Shown here in pieces: positions 7,160 through 15,725 of a stretch of 64,000 nt of DNA. Position numbers and translations under genes: made by a program. A model generated the notes under the pieces. That model ran no database searches. It worked only from the letters and a program-made list of their open reading frames with translations, and had not been told where the DNA came from. The stretch's first letter is position 1, and each line of letters begins with the position of its first letter. This stretch comes from UBA2334 sp964396895. Its GTDB lineage: Bacteria; Pseudomonadota; Gammaproteobacteria; Burkholderiales; Burkholderiaceae_C. The stretch spans positions 55,069-119,068 of the forward strand of contig CAYNGJ010000013.1 of NCBI GenBank assembly GCA_964396895.1, given 5' to 3'.

Positions 7160-7639
7160 ATGGATGTGAATATGTGGTTTGAATCTGGATTTTCCCTGGT
7201 GGCTCAGGCGCTGCTGTGGCCCGTGCTGGGGCTGGTGGCCTCAGCGTTTGTGTATGCCTTGTGGGTAGCTGGCATGGTTTTGGCGGAAGCCTGGCAGCGT
7301 CAACGAAACCCACGGTTTCGGTCATTGCCAACGGCACCTGACCTGTCCATGGAAGAGCTGGAGTTGCAGCTGGTGCGCCAGATCGAGCCGGTGCGCCTGC
7401 TCAGCCGCCTGTCCCCCATGCTGGGGCTGATTGCCACCATGATTCCCCTGGGCCCCGCCCTGCAAAGCGTGGCGGCCGGTCAAGGCCAGCAGGCGCTGGC
7501 GGTGTTCAGTGGGGCGTTTGCGGGCGTGGTGCTGGCCCTGGCCGCCGCGTCGGTGGGGCTGGTGGTGTATTCCGTGCGCCGCCGGTGGTTGCTGGCCGAG
7601 TTGCTGGCCGAGCGCAAATGCCGTGGGGTGAATGCATGA
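7160..7639 (+). CDS. MotA/TolQ/ExbB-type proton channel protein of the corrinoid cluster
   Basis: The 159-residue inner-membrane protein has an N-terminal helix (about residues 12-38, LLWPVLGLVASAFVYALWVAG). It also has the two paired C-terminal helices of the TolQ/ExbB family, including the hallmark LLSRLSPMLGLIATMIPLGPAL and VFSGAFAGVVLALAAASVGLVVY. Such proteins form a proton channel that energises a periplasmic partner. Here it is followed, with an ATGA overlap, by a one-helix DUF2149 protein and then the CobN-like chelatase. I therefore infer that it couples proton-motive force to those proteins rather than to a generic TonB. Confidence 0.85.
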   Translation: MDVNMWFESGFSLVAQALLWPVLGLVASAFVYALWVAGMVLAEAWQRQRNPRFRSLPTAPDLSMEELELQLVRQIEPVRLLSRLSPMLGLIATMIPLGPALQSVAAGQGQQALAVFSGAFAGVVLALAAASVGLVVYSVRRRWLLAELLAERKCRGVNA

Positions 7640-8001
7640 GCCCCCGCCACCTGAACGTGCTGGCCGAAGAAGATGACGACCCCATGCTGTCGGCCATCAA
7701 CCTGGTGGACGTGTTTCTGGTGCTGGTGGTGGCCCTGCTGACCGCCGTGGCCGCCAAAACCCAGAGCGATGTGTCGGCAAACGTCACCACCGTGCAAAAC
7801 GCCGGGCAACCCGACATGGAAATGGTGGTGCGCGAGCAGGGGCGCGAAGTGCGCTTCAAAGGCGCCGGCAAGGCCAGTCAGGGGCAGGGCGTGCGGGCAG
7901 GGGTGGCGTACCGGCTGGACGACGGCAACATCATCTACATCCCCGAAGGCGGTGTTGGAAACTCGGCGGCCACCCCCCCTCAAACAACCGGTTCCCGTTG
8001 A
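7636..8001 (+). CDS. DUF2149 protein, ExbD-like small membrane partner
   Basis: The 121-residue protein has one membrane helix near the N-terminus (about residues 20-37, INLVDVFLVLVVALLTAVAA), preceded by an acidic EEDDDPM stretch and followed by a periplasmic domain. This is the layout of ExbD/TolR: a short cytoplasmic tail, a single helix carrying an Asp (NLVDVF), and an external domain. The family is DUF2149 by its FKGAGKASQGQGVRAGVAYR and DDGNIIYIPEG sequences. The start overlaps the ExbB-like stop (ATGA) and the stop overlaps the CobN start (TGATG), giving three tightly coupled genes. I infer it is the stator/transducer partner; its exact role is not known to me. Confidence 0.8.
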   Translation: MSPRHLNVLAEEDDDPMLSAINLVDVFLVLVVALLTAVAAKTQSDVSANVTTVQNAGQPDMEMVVREQGREVRFKGAGKASQGQGVRAGVAYRLDDGNIIYIPEGGVGNSAATPPQTTGSR

Positions 8002-11000
8002 TGCCGTCATTGACGCCTTCAACACGTTCAACCGGGTGGGCGTGGCTGTGCCGCGTGACGCTCCAAATAGCGTGCGGCTGCCTGCTTGCCGTGGGCAGCG
8101 CCGCACACGCCGCCGGGGGGCTGCTGTGGATCACCTCTGACGTGACCACCGCCGCACGCAGCGCCACCGTGCAGCAGGAAGCCCAGCGCGCCGGGCTGGC
8201 GTTTGTGCACCTGTCGTACCCACTGGCCGGTGCCGCCACGCCCACGCCCGAACAAACCCATGCCTTGACCCGCGCGCTGGCCCAGGCCGGGCTGGTGTGG
8301 GTGGATGCACCCCACGCCAGCGTGGCGCAGCGGCTGCAGCGCCAGGTGGGCGAGCCGCTGGCCGCTTTTGCCGTCCGGGCACCCGGGCGTGTGGTGTGGG
8401 TCACGCCCCATGCCACCGCCATGTCACCGGCCACCCCGCCCGAAACCCCACCGACCGCGGCCCAGCCTGCGGCGGGTGGCACCGCTCAGGCCGTGGCCCG
8501 CATGGCTGCATTCATTCAGCCCGGCGGTGCCCGCAACCTGCGCCACGCCGTTGCGCTGGCCCAGGCGGTGTTGCTGGGCCAACCGTTGCCCAGCCTGCCT
8601 GCGCCGCAGCAATGGCTCGTGCGCGGCATTTACCACCCCGACGTGCCGGCCCTGCTGCCCGATGCCGCCGCCCTGCTGCGCTGGTGCCGTGCCCAGCCCC
8701 AGCGCGACTGCACCCGGCCCGCCGTGGCCGTGATGGTGCACCGCCACCACCTGGTGGACGGCAGCACCGCCTGGCTGGACGCGTGGCTGCGCCTGTTCGA
8801 GCGCGAAGGCCTGTGGGCCTACGCGGTGTTTGGCCAGCAAACCACCCCCCAAAGCCTGGCCGAGGTGCTGGAGTTGCCCGCCCCCATCGCCACCCACTCT
8901 GGCACCAACTCTGGCCCCCACGCCGGCACCAACACCCCGCGCCAACCCCACCCCGCGCTGCTGGTGTTGCACCAGTTCACCCCGCAGGCCGCCGCCATGC
9001 AGCCGCTGCTGGCCCGCTGGCGGGTGCCCATGCTCGCCACGCAGCCGTTTCGCTCGGGCGACCAGGCGGCTTGGGAGGGCGCAGCCCACGGGCTGTCCAC
9101 CTCCGACGTGCCGTTTTACCTGGCGCAACCCGAGGCCGCCGGGGCCACAGACCCCGTGGTGACCACGGCCCAAGGCCCCACACCGGGCGAGCACCGGCTG
9201 ATCGAGCGCCAAGCCCTGGCCGTGGTGGCCAAGGCGCGGCGGCTGGTGGCGCTGCAAACCCGGCCCGTGGCCCAGCAGCGGCTGGTGGCCATGGTTTACA
9301 ACTACCCGCCGGGCGGCAAACACTTCGGGGCCTCGTTTCTGAACGTGCCGCGCAGCCTGGAAGAGGTGTCGCAAGGCCTGGCCGATGCGGGCTACCGCAC
9401 CCGGCGGGTGCCTGAAAACGACTGGATCGACGGCTTGCAGCCCTTGCTGGCCGCCTACTACCCCAGCGCCGATTTGCTGGGTTTGCTGCGCTCGGGCCAG
9501 GCGGTGGCCTGGCCGGTGGCGCGCTACCTGGAGCGCTGGCAAGCCCTGCCCGAGGCCGTGCGCACCCGCATGCTGTCCCACTGGGGCCCGCCCGAACGCA
9601 GCCGCTACGTGGTGCAGTGGCAGGGCGAGCCAGTGTTTGTGGTGCCGCGCATGCAGGTGGGCCAGTTGTCGGTGTTGCCGCAGCCCCCCCGCGAGGAAAC
9701 CCTGCACAACGGCCAAAACCCGTTCATGCACAAAAGCAAGGTGCCGCTGTCGCACCACTACCTGGCGGTGTACCAGTGGGCCCAGGACTCGGCCGATGCG
9801 CTCATTCACTTTGGCACCCACGGCACGCAAGAGTGGGCCAACGGCAAGTCCCGCGGGCTCGATGTGCACGACGATGCCCTGTTGCCCCTGGGCGATTTGC
9901 CCGTGGTGTACCCCTACATCGTGGACAACCTGGGCGAAGCGCTGACCGCCAAACGCCGGGGCAGGGCGCTGCTGGTCAGCCACCGCACTCCCACTTTTGC
10001 CCCGGCGGGTTTTGAAGTCCGCATGGCACAGATGCACGAGGTGATGCACGAATGGGAAACCGTGGACGAAGGCCCCACCCGCCGGGCCCTTGAAAAACAG
10101 CTGGTGGCTCAGTTTGTGGAACACCAGCTGCACCGCGACCTGGGGTGGAGCGCCGAGCGCATTGCCGCCGACTTCACCGGTTTTCTGGAACTGTTGCACC
10201 CCTACCTGGACCAGCTGGCGCAAAGCTCGCAGCCCAAAGGGCTGGCGGTGTTTGGCCGGGTGCCCACGCCCGAGCAGCGCAGCCAGACCATTTTGCAGGC
10301 GCTGCGCAAGCCATTGATCGACGCACTGGGCGAAGACATTGACGAGGCCTTTCTGATCCGCCACGACAGCGTGGCCACCTCGCGCCCCGCCCGCTGGCTG
10401 GCCGTGGCCCTGAAAGATGCCCAGGCCGCCAGCACGCTGGACCTGCGCCCCGCGCTGGCCGAACCCGCCGCCGGCCCGGTGCGTGCCGAAGACCATGTGC
10501 CCAACCGCGCCGCTCGCCAGCCCATCGACACCCCGGCGCTGCTCAAACTGGCCCTGCGGGCGCAGGAGCTGGAGCGGCTGTTGGCCACCGAGGGCGAAAT
10601 GCCCGGCCTGCTGGCCGCCCTGCAGGGGCGGTTTGTGCCCGCCGCGTATGGGGGCGACCCCATTCGCAACCCCGAAAGCCTGCCCACCGGCCGCAACCTC
10701 ACCGGCCTGGACCCCAGCCGCCTGCCCACGCGCCAGGCCTACGAGGTGGCCCAAACCCTGTTCAACGACTGGTTCAAAGACCACACGGCCCGCCACGGCG
10801 GCCAGCCGCCCGAGCGCATGGCCTTGTCACTCTGGGCGGGTGAAACGCTGCGCCACCAGGGTATTCTGGAGGCCCAGGCGCTGGTGGCTTTGGGTGTGCG
10901 CCCGGTGTGGGACGACACGGGCCGGCCCATCCGGGTGGACACCCTGACCCCCGCCGAACTGGGCCGCCCGAGGGTGGACGTGCTGCTGAGCGTGACCGGC

Positions 11001-12269
11001 TCGTACCGCGACCAGTTTCCTGCACTCATGGCGCTGCTCGACCAGGCGGTGGCCCAGGTGGCCGCGGCCGAACCCGGCAACACCGTGGCACGGCTCACCC
11101 GCCAGGTGGCCACCGAGCTGCGCCAGCGCGGTGTGCCCGGCCCCCAGGCCGACACCCTGGCGCGCGTGCGCGCCTTTGGCAACGCCGTGGGCGACTACGG
11201 CACCGGCCTGGCCGAAGCGGTGCAAGCCGATGGCCTGCAGTCCGAAGACCAGCGGCTGGGTCAGTTGTTTTTGCAACGCATGGGCCAGCCCTACCTGGCG
11301 GGCGAGCCGGTGGAGGGTTTGGGCCAGGGCGTGGCGGTGCAGGCGTTTTCCGCCCACCTGCGCCGCACCGATGCGGCCGTGTTGTCGCGCAGCTCGCACC
11401 TGTACGCCATGGTGAGCTCTGACGACCCCTTTCAATACCTGGGCGGCCTGTCGGCGGCGGCACGCGTGGCCGGGCGGCCACAGGGGCTGGAGCTGCATGT
11501 GAGCCAGTTGCAAGACGTGGGCGAGGCCCACACCGAAACCGCCCGGCTGGCGATTGCCCGCGAAATGCAATCGCGCTATTTGCACCCAGGGTGGTTACAG
11601 GCCCAGAAGGCCGAGGGGTATGCGGGCACGCTGCAGGTGCTCAAGGCCGTGCAGTTTGCGTGGGGCTGGCAATCGGTGTCGCCCGACACCGTGCGCAGCG
11701 ACCACTGGCAAAGTTTTCACGATGTGCTGGTGCGCGACAAGCACAAGCTTGGTCTGCCTGAATGGCTGCGCAGCCACCCGCAGGCCTACGCCCAGGCCCT
11801 GGAGCGCCTGGTGCAGGCCCAGCGCCTGGGACACTGGCAAGCCGATGCCGCCACGCGCCAGCAACTGGCCCGCCTGTACCAGGAGCTGACCCGCCAGGAC
11901 CCCTTGCCCAACGAGCTGCCAGGTGTGCGCGAGTGGGTGGCGCAGCAAGCGCCTGCGGCACAGGCCGCACCGCCATCAGCCCCTGCGGCCCACGCGGCAG
12001 TGCCTGCACCCCCCCCGCAACTGTTGCCGCAACCGTTGCCGCAAACGGCGGCACCTTTGGCCGCCAAGGCCCCTGCACAGCCCGTGCTCAACGGTGTGCT
12101 GTTGCAACGCCAGCCCGATGCAGAGCCCCCCCAGGCGCAGAGCCCGCTGGCGCTGGCGTTGCAGCGCGCCCTGGTGGGCGTGCTCATGTTGCTGGGGCTG
12201 GTGGGCGGTGCGGCACACCAGTTTCAGCGCGGGCAACGGCCCGTGTTCACCCCGCCCGCAGCGGCTTGA
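8001..12269 (+). CDS. cobN: CobN-like chelatase subunit with signal peptide and C-terminal membrane anchor
   Basis: At 1422 residues this is the size of CobN/ChlH/BchH large chelatase subunits. It carries family segments such as YNYPPGGKHFGASFLNVPRS, HFGTHGTQEWANGKSRG, VVYPYIVDNLGEA and SSDDPFQYLGGLSAAA. Unlike cytoplasmic CobN, it begins with a basic, then hydrophobic segment ending VGSAAHAAGG, which looks like a cleavable Sec signal peptide (residues 1 to about 38). It ends with a proline/alanine-rich linker (about 1315-1375) and a single helix (ALVGVLMLLGLVGG, about 1385-1405) with a short basic tail. The topology predicts a periplasmic enzyme anchored in the inner membrane. ATG 8001 overlaps the DUF2149 stop; a TTG sits one codon upstream. 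No CobS/CobT is nearby. The metal substrate and the direction (insertion or removal) are unknown. Confidence 0.88.
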   Translation: MPSLTPSTRSTGWAWLCRVTLQIACGCLLAVGSAAHAAGGLLWITSDVTTAARSATVQQEAQRAGLAFVHLSYPLAGAATPTPEQTHALTRALAQAGLVWVDAPHASVAQRLQRQVGEPLAAFAVRAPGRVVWVTPHATAMSPATPPETPPTAAQPAAGGTAQAVARMAAFIQPGGARNLRHAVALAQAVLLGQPLPSLPAPQQWLVRGIYHPDVPALLPDAAALLRWCRAQPQRDCTRPAVAVMVHRHHLVDGSTAWLDAWLRLFEREGLWAYAVFGQQTTPQSLAEVLELPAPIATHSGTNSGPHAGTNTPRQPHPALLVLHQFTPQAAAMQPLLARWRVPMLATQPFRSGDQAAWEGAAHGLSTSDVPFYLAQPEAAGATDPVVTTAQGPTPGEHRLIERQALAVVAKARRLVALQTRPVAQQRLVAMVYNYPPGGKHFGASFLNVPRSLEEVSQGLADAGYRTRRVPENDWIDGLQPLLAAYYPSADLLGLLRSGQAVAWPVARYLERWQALPEAVRTRMLSHWGPPERSRYVVQWQGEPVFVVPRMQVGQLSVLPQPPREETLHNGQNPFMHKSKVPLSHHYLAVYQWAQDSADALIHFGTHGTQEWANGKSRGLDVHDDALLPLGDLPVVYPYIVDNLGEALTAKRRGRALLVSHRTPTFAPAGFEVRMAQMHEVMHEWETVDEGPTRRALEKQLVAQFVEHQLHRDLGWSAERIAADFTGFLELLHPYLDQLAQSSQPKGLAVFGRVPTPEQRSQTILQALRKPLIDALGEDIDEAFLIRHDSVATSRPARWLAVALKDAQAASTLDLRPALAEPAAGPVRAEDHVPNRAARQPIDTPALLKLALRAQELERLLATEGEMPGLLAALQGRFVPAAYGGDPIRNPESLPTGRNLTGLDPSRLPTRQAYEVAQTLFNDWFKDHTARHGGQPPERMALSLWAGETLRHQGILEAQALVALGVRPVWDDTGRPIRVDTLTPAELGRPRVDVLLSVTGSYRDQFPALMALLDQAVAQVAAAEPGNTVARLTRQVATELRQRGVPGPQADTLARVRAFGNAVGDYGTGLAEAVQADGLQSEDQRLGQLFLQRMGQPYLAGEPVEGLGQGVAVQAFSAHLRRTDAAVLSRSSHLYAMVSSDDPFQYLGGLSAAARVAGRPQGLELHVSQLQDVGEAHTETARLAIAREMQSRYLHPGWLQAQKAEGYAGTLQVLKAVQFAWGWQSVSPDTVRSDHWQSFHDVLVRDKHKLGLPEWLRSHPQAYAQALERLVQAQRLGHWQADAATRQQLARLYQELTRQDPLPNELPGVREWVAQQAPAAQAAPPSAPAAHAAVPAPPPQLLPQPLPQTAAPLAAKAPAQPVLNGVLLQRQPDAEPPQAQSPLALALQRALVGVLMLLGLVGGAAHQFQRGQRPVFTPPAAA

Positions 12270-12293
12270 TGCCTTTTTGACACGAGACCTTCC

Positions 12294-12863
12294 ATGCACA
12301 TTGAAACCCCACCGTCCGAAAAACCCTACGAAAAGCCCGAGGGCGAGCGCAGAGGGCTGCTCATCGTCAACACCGGCGACGGCAAAGGCAAAAGCACGGC
12401 GGCTTTTGGCCTGGCCCTGCGCGCCCACGGGCGGGGCAAGGCCGTGCAGATTTACCAGTTCATGAAAGTGCCCACCGCCCGGTTTGGTGAACACCGCATG
12501 TTCGAGCAAATCGGCATCCCCATCATGGGTTTGGGCGACGGGTTCAGCTGGAAAAGCCAAGATTTGGAGCACTCCGCCCAACTGGCCCGCAACGGCTGGG
12601 AAACCGCCAAGGCCACCATTTTGGGCGGTCAGCACTTCCTGGTGGTGCTGGACGAAATCACCTACCCGCTGATTTACGGCTGGCTGCCGCTGGACGATGT
12701 GCTGGCCACCCTGCGCACCCGCCCCAGCCACGTGCACGTGTGCCTGACCGGGCGGCGTTGCCCGCCCGAAATCATCGAGCTGGCCGACACCGTGACCGAA
12801 ATGACGCTGGTGAAACACGCCTTCAAGGCCGGCATTCCGGCGCAGCGGGGGATTGAAGATTGA
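12294..12863 (+). CDS. cobO: cob(I)yrinic acid a,c-diamide adenosyltransferase CobO (BtuR type)
   Basis: This enzyme transfers the 5'-deoxyadenosyl group of ATP to the cobalt of reduced corrinoids, making the coenzyme form. The 189-residue length and the P-loop NTGDGKGKSTAAFGLALRAH at about residues 26-45 are typical of CobO/BtuR. So are the VVLDEITYPLIYGWL segment and the LTGRRCPPEIIELAD segment. It starts at ATG 12294, 24 bases after cobN, and its stop overlaps the TTG start of bluB. It acts on both imported and salvaged corrinoids. Confidence 0.96.
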   Translation: MHIETPPSEKPYEKPEGERRGLLIVNTGDGKGKSTAAFGLALRAHGRGKAVQIYQFMKVPTARFGEHRMFEQIGIPIMGLGDGFSWKSQDLEHSAQLARNGWETAKATILGGQHFLVVLDEITYPLIYGWLPLDDVLATLRTRPSHVHVCLTGRRCPPEIIELADTVTEMTLVKHAFKAGIPAQRGIED

Positions 12864-13603
12864 CCTCGTCCTCTGCAGCCAACGTTCACGCCAATCGCCA
12901 CGCTTTCGCCGAGGCTGAGCAGCGCGGGGTGTACCGCGCCATTGCTGAGCGCCGGGACATGCGCCACTTCTGCGGCGGCCAGGTGGCGCCCGAGCTGCTG
13001 CAACGCCTGTTGCTGGCGGCGCACCACGCGCCCAGCGTGGGGTTCATGCAGCCGTGGCGCTTCATCCGCATCACCGACGCAGCCCTGCGCCAGCGGCTGC
13101 ACGCGGTGGTCGAGCGCGAGCGCCTGTGCACCGCCGACGCGTTGGGCGAACGCCGCGACGAATTCATGCGCCTGAAAGTCGAGGGCCTGCTCGACTGCGC
13201 TGAGCTCCTGGCCGTGGTGCTGGCCGATGGGCGTGAACGCCATGTGTTTGGCCGCCGCACCATGCCGCACATGGACTTGGCATCGGCCGCCTGCGCCATC
13301 CAGAACCTGTGGCTGGTGGCTCGCGCCGAAGGTCTTGGCATGGGTTGGGTGTCGGTGTTTGATCCCCTGGAGACGGCGGCCTTGTTGGGTCTGCCCGCGG
13401 GGGCCGAGCCCATTGCATTGCTTTGCCTGGGCCCGGTCACGGCCTTTTATGACCAGCCCATGTTGCAGCAACTGCAGTGGGCGCACCGCCAGGCGTTGCC
13501 TGAGCTGGTGTTTGACGACGGATGGGGGCGGCCCAGCAAGCTGTTTGACACCGTACCGGATGATGCACCTGCCGATGACCCCTCAAGCGATTGCGCATGC
13601 TGA
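12860..13603 (+). CDS. bluB: 5,6-dimethylbenzimidazole synthase BluB
   Basis: BluB splits reduced FMN with oxygen to make 5,6-dimethylbenzimidazole, the lower ligand of B12. The 247-residue nitroreductase-fold protein has the BluB hallmark AIAERRDMRHF at about residues 27-37. AHHAPSVGFMQPWRFIRI and a C-terminal GLGMGWVSVFDP segment follow. The only start consistent with the upstream stop is TTG 12860 in a TTGA overlap with cobO, so expression probably depends on translational coupling. The gene shows that the organism can make true cobalamin under aerobic conditions. Confidence 0.95.
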   Translation: MTSSSAANVHANRHAFAEAEQRGVYRAIAERRDMRHFCGGQVAPELLQRLLLAAHHAPSVGFMQPWRFIRITDAALRQRLHAVVERERLCTADALGERRDEFMRLKVEGLLDCAELLAVVLADGRERHVFGRRTMPHMDLASAACAIQNLWLVARAEGLGMGWVSVFDPLETAALLGLPAGAEPIALLCLGPVTAFYDQPMLQQLQWAHRQALPELVFDDGWGRPSKLFDTVPDDAPADDPSSDCAC

Positions 13604-14598
13604 CTGTGGACCTGTCCGTTGGGTACGTGCTGCCGGTGGCGGTGTTGTTGGCCCTGTGGCTGGATAACTGGCTGGGTGAGCCGCCCGCGCGCTGGCACCC
13701 TGTGGTTTGGATGGGCCATGGCTTGCAGGCCCTGGGTCAGCGGCTTTCCTGGCGGGTGGGTCACAAGCGGTCATTGGCCGAAGGGACTTTGGCGTGGTGT
13801 GCCCTGGCCGTGTTGGTGGTGGCGTCGTCGTGGGCGTTGCAGTGCGGGGTTCACAGTGCGATTCACTGGGGCTTGTCGCCGCAGACGGGCTTGGCGGCAG
13901 GGGTGGTACAGGCGGTGTTGCTGGGCTTGTTGCTCAAACCGATGCTGGCGCTGCGCATGCTGTGTGACGAAGTGCGTGCGGTGGAAGCGGCCTTGGATGA
14001 ATCGCTGCCCGCCGGCCGTGAGCGGCTGCGCTGGTTGGTCAGCCGCGATGTGGCCCAGCTGAGTGAGGGTGAGGTCCGTGAAAGCGCCATCGAAACCCTG
14101 GCCGAAAACCTGAACGATTCGGTGGTGGCCCCGTTGTTTTGGTTTGCCGTGGCGGGTTTGCCCGGTGCGGCCCTATACCGCTTCGCCAACACTGCCGATG
14201 CCATGTGGGGCTACCTGGGTGAACGTGGCGGGCGCGATTGGACGTGGGCGGGCAAATGGGCTGCCCGCGCCGACGACGTGCTGAGCTGGTTGCCCGCGCG
14301 ACTGACGGCCGTGTTGCTGATGTGCGTGGCCCTGCCCCAACCCTGGGGGCGCTGGCGGCACCTGCCGCGCGAGGCCCGCCGCACCCCTTCGCCCAACAGC
14401 GGTTGGCCCATGGCCGCCATGGCCTTGGCCTTGGACGTGCGCCTGGGCAAACCCGGGGCCTACACCTTGCATGCCCAAGCGCCTGTGCCAGGGTCAACTC
14501 AATTGTGGCAAGGCATCAAATATGCACAAAATGTGGCTTTATCGCTTGTTGGTATTCATTTGTTAGCTATCTTATTTTTTCTGCTGCTGGTGTCTTGA
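13597..14598 (+). CDS. cobD: adenosylcobinamide-phosphate synthase CobD (CbiB)
   Basis: This inner-membrane enzyme joins (R)-1-amino-2-propanol phosphate to adenosylcobyric acid. It has 333 residues with several hydrophobic helices. Family sequences include LALWLDNWLGEPPARWHPVVWMG at the start (quoted in part: DNWLGEPPARWHPV) and WLVSRDVAQL followed by ESAIETLAENLNDSVVAPLF. ATG 13597 overlaps the bluB stop. The last 20-25 residues, KYAQNVALSLVGIHLLAILF onwards, are encoded by an AT-rich repeat. A repeat insertion therefore gave the protein a new hydrophobic C-terminal segment. Confidence 0.93.
   Translation: MLTVDLSVGYVLPVAVLLALWLDNWLGEPPARWHPVVWMGHGLQALGQRLSWRVGHKRSLAEGTLAWCALAVLVVASSWALQCGVHSAIHWGLSPQTGLAAGVVQAVLLGLLLKPMLALRMLCDEVRAVEAALDESLPAGRERLRWLVSRDVAQLSEGEVRESAIETLAENLNDSVVAPLFWFAVAGLPGAALYRFANTADAMWGYLGERGGRDWTWAGKWAARADDVLSWLPARLTAVLLMCVALPQPWGRWRHLPREARRTPSPNSGWPMAAMALALDVRLGKPGAYTLHAQAPVPGSTQLWQGIKYAQNVALSLVGIHLLAILFFLLLVS
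14515..14582 (+). repeat. AT-rich dispersed repeat, copy 5 (3' end of cobD)
   Basis: It shows GGCTTTATCGCTTG, a spacer and GTTAGCTATC followed by a T run, matching copies 1, 7 and 9. It encodes the C-terminal membrane-like stretch of CobD, whose stop codon follows about 15 bases after the element. Confidence 0.75.
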
Positions 14599-14627
14599 AA
14601 TGACATCCACCACCATGACCTTTCGCC

Positions 14628-15725
14628 ATGAACGCTGACACCGCTGCCTGCACCGCCCATGGTGGCCCCGACGCGCTGGGGTTGCCCAGGCACGACTTTT
14701 CCACCAACGCCAACGCCTGTGGCCCGTGCCCATTGACCCTTGCCTGTGTGCAGCAGGCCGATGCCCTGCATTACCCCGACCCTGGTTACAGCGAGTTGCG
14801 CGCCCGACTGGGCGCGTTCCACGGTGTGTCGCCCCAGCGCGTGCTGCCCATGGCCAGTGCCAGCGAAGCCATGGCACGCTTCACCGCCGCCGCCGCTCGC
14901 CTGGGGTGGCGGCGGGTGGGTTACCCAGCCCAGCACTTTGGTGATGTGGCCCGCCAGACCCAGGCTTGGGGCTTGACCCCCGTGGACCAGCCCACCCAGG
15001 CCGACCTGTGGTGGGCCTGCGAGCCCGGCACCCCCCATGGACAAAACGCCACCGAGCTGGCGGCACTGTCACCCGGACCCGAGTGGGTGCTGGACTGTGC
15101 CTATGCCCCGTTGCGTCTGAGCGGCGCTCCCAGCCTGGACGATGCGGCGTTGCACCAGGTATGGCAGCTGTGGTCACCCAACAAAGCCCTGGGCCTCACC
15201 GGGGTGCGCGCCGCCTATGTGCTCGCACCTGAGCATGCCCTGACCGTCCATGGCCAGCCCGCAGCACATGCCAGTGGCCAGTGGCTGGGCGCGGTGCAGG
15301 CGCTGGCGCCGTCATGGGTTTGGGGTGGGCACGGTGTGGCCCTGCTCGATGCCTGGTGCCAACCGGCGGTGCAGCACTGGCTGGCCACCAGCCGCCAGAC
15401 CCTGGCCCGCTGGAAGACCCGGCAACTGGCCTTGTGCGACACGCTGGGCTGGGCCTGGCAACCCAGCGACGCCAATTTCCACCTGGCGCAGCCAGTGCCC
15501 GATGCGCCCACGTCCCAGGCTCTGGCTAGCTTGCTGAGTCACCTGCGAGAGCACAGTGGCATCAAGCTGCGCGATGCCGCCTCGTTTGGCCTGCCCGGTT
15601 GGGTACGCCTGGGCGTGCTGCCGCCTGAATCTCAGCAGGTGCTGCACCAGGCCGTGCTGGCTTGGCGGCAGCGCGAAACACCTGCCAAATCCCACAGCGC
15701 CCCCGTGCGCGTCAACGCGACATGA
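14628..15725 (+). CDS. cobC: threonine-phosphate decarboxylase-like PLP enzyme CobC
   Basis: This fold-type I aminotransferase-like protein of 365 residues belongs to the CobC/threonine-phosphate decarboxylase group, which supplies aminopropanol phosphate for the CobD reaction. The N-terminal DFSTNANACGP and LHYPDPGYSELRARLGAFHG segments match the family. The PLP lysine lies in LWSPNKALGLTGVRAAYV, at about residue 184. The gene sits between cobD and cobQ and overlaps cobQ as ATGA, which supports the assignment. The protein is somewhat divergent and alanine/tryptophan-rich compared with enteric CobD. Confidence 0.88.
   Translation: MNADTAACTAHGGPDALGLPRHDFSTNANACGPCPLTLACVQQADALHYPDPGYSELRARLGAFHGVSPQRVLPMASASEAMARFTAAAARLGWRRVGYPAQHFGDVARQTQAWGLTPVDQPTQADLWWACEPGTPHGQNATELAALSPGPEWVLDCAYAPLRLSGAPSLDDAALHQVWQLWSPNKALGLTGVRAAYVLAPEHALTVHGQPAAHASGQWLGAVQALAPSWVWGGHGVALLDAWCQPAVQHWLATSRQTLARWKTRQLALCDTLGWAWQPSDANFHLAQPVPDAPTSQALASLLSHLREHSGIKLRDAASFGLPGWVRLGVLPPESQQVLHQAVLAWRQRETPAKSHSAPVRVNAT

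Noticed and set aside
8424..10796. A 790-codon open frame antisense to cobN, and similar long antisense frames over the glycoside hydrolase and the wecG-wecB region
   Set aside because: High GC content and strong third-position bias keep the opposite strand free of stops. Their translations are repetitive in Gly, His, Ala and Arg with no family features, while the sense strand carries clear conserved proteins.
12001..12060. The C- and G-rich repeats near the end of cobN as a separate repeat element
   Set aside because: They encode an ordinary Pro/Ala/Gln-rich linker before the membrane anchor and are explained by codon use.
8001..12269. Assignment of the large chelatase as a magnesium chelatase subunit (BchH/ChlH) for photosynthesis
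   Set aside because: The neighbours are all corrinoid genes, no bch genes are present, and the signal peptide and anchor are not features of BchH.
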